Positions 63,494 through 64,000 of a stretch of 64,000 nucleotides of DNA are shown here, in pieces. The notes under the pieces are model-generated. The model ran no database searches. It saw only the letters and a program-made list of their open reading frames with translations, and was not told the DNA's origin. This DNA is from Parasphingorhabdus sp. SCSIO 66989 (GTDB lineage Bacteria; Pseudomonadota; Alphaproteobacteria; Sphingomonadales; Sphingomonadaceae), in contig NZ_CP136594.1 of assembly GCF_032852305.1 (NCBI RefSeq), positions 186,001 to 250,000 on the forward strand. The letters run 5' to 3'. How positions within the stretch are numbered: the first letter of the stretch is position 1; the number at the start of each line of letters is the position of its first letter. A program made the position numbers and the translations under genes.

Positions 63494-64000
63494 GCCGCTG
63501 CCCTTTCAAAGCCCAGCGGCAGGCCGGCATCGGGGGTAAAGCCGTATAAAGGTTCATCTGGTAGCGCCTGCCGCAAAATCTCGCGCACCTGTAGCAGTTT
63601 CTCCACATCGATGCCGGTTTCCAACCCCATCGCCTCCAGCATGAAGACCAGATCCTCGGTCACAATATTGCCCGATGCGCCGGGCGCGAAAGGGCAGCCG
63701 CCAAGACCGCAGAGCGAGGCGTCAAAGGTGGAGATGCCTTCTTCGAGACCGGCCACCACATTGGCTAATCCAAGCCCACGGGTATTATGGAGATGCAAGG
63801 TGTTAAGCAGTGCATCGCCAATCGCGGCTTTTACCTTGCGCACAAGCCGCCTGACCTGCTGTGGATTGGCATAGCCGGTCGTGTCGGAAAGCCCGACTTC
63901 CGCCGCGCCTGCCTCTATCGTTGCTTCAGCAAGCCGCACCACCTGATCTTCGGCTACCGGCCCTTCTATTGTACAGCCAAATGCCGTCGACAGGCCGACC
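63490..64000 (-). CDS. Hydroxymethylglutaryl-CoA lyase-like protein (partial)
   Basis: The gene runs off the right edge; 170 C-terminal residues are seen. The frame reads VGLSTAFGCTIEGPVAEDQV to LHLHNTRGLGLANVVAGLEEG (metal-binding histidines HLHNT), then DASLCGLGGCPFAPGASGN with the active-site cysteine of the family. It would cleave a 3-hydroxy-3-methyl acyl-CoA such as HMG-CoA or citramalyl-CoA. Paired and coupled with the CaiB-type gene downstream. Confidence 0.88.
   Translation of the reverse strand, partial: VGLSTAFGCTIEGPVAEDQVVRLAEATIEAGAAEVGLSDTTGYANPQQVRRLVRKVKAAIGDALLNTLHLHNTRGLGLANVVAGLEEGISTFDASLCGLGGCPFAPGASGNIVTEDLVFMLEAMGLETGIDVEKLLQVREILRQALPDEPLYGFTPDAGLPLGFERAAA

Overview
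The window looks like chromosome of a sphingomonad (Alphaproteobacteria, Sphingomonadales; Sphingopyxis/Sphingorhabdus-like). The signs are a moderately high GC content, a UrcA-family protein, the gene order Rrf2 regulator-sufB-C-D-S-sufT-sufA, the order hemC-hemD-mitofilin-like gene, an FnrL-type regulator beside ccoNOQP-GHIS, TonB receptors, and many short palindromic repeats of the kinds scattered through sphingomonad genomes. This placement is by recognition of families and gene order only.

Layout. 0-11 kb: a UrcA-like secreted protein, a LytS/LytT-type two-component pair, an acyl-CoA synthetase, gamma-glutamyltransferase, pyrD and a DUF885 lipoprotein, then a candidate small RNA made of stacked hairpins. 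11-19 kb: an AraC regulator and the SUF iron-sulfur cluster operon. An AT-richer ORF of unknown function sits between sufB and sufC, and a palindromic repeat is read in frame inside sufS. 19-30 kb: a lipoprotein, an EI24/CysZ-like membrane protein, a PfkB-family adenosine kinase-like enzyme, a polysaccharide flippase, gpsA, tsaD, hemC, hemD, a Mic60-like membrane protein, hemN and ompW. 30-40 kb: the complete cbb3 oxidase locus ccoN-O-Q-P-G-H-I-S (ccoQ and ccoS are very short), a coupled Cys-rich small ORF, and an FnrL-type regulator. FNR-type boxes precede ccoN and lie between hemN and ompW. 40-46 kb: a DUF4136 lipoprotein and a tripartite RND efflux operon.

46.6-59 kb is the most distinctive part: a gene set that could carry a (chloro)phenol to central metabolism. 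It has a TfdB-like phenol hydroxylase, a chlorocatechol-type 1,2-dioxygenase, a chloromuconate-type cycloisomerase, dienelactone hydrolase, maleylacetate reductase, 3-oxoadipyl-CoA thiolase and both 3-oxoadipate CoA-transferase subunits. With it are a CbnR/ClcR-type LysR regulator and a TonB receptor. No muconolactone isomerase is present, which fits the modified (chloro) ortho pathway. Two perfect copies and one near copy of the ATAC-N7-GTAT LysR box lie in the two divergent promoter regions. A NrtS-like small membrane protein is translationally coupled inside the operon.

59-64 kb: a frameshifted DUF427 gene, a membrane-anchored unknown protein, an IS630 element whose transposase is split at an A8 tract, a doubly deleted IS630 remnant, a CaiB/BaiF CoA-transferase and an HMG-CoA lyase-like gene running off the right edge. 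No rRNA, tRNA or CRISPR array was recognised.
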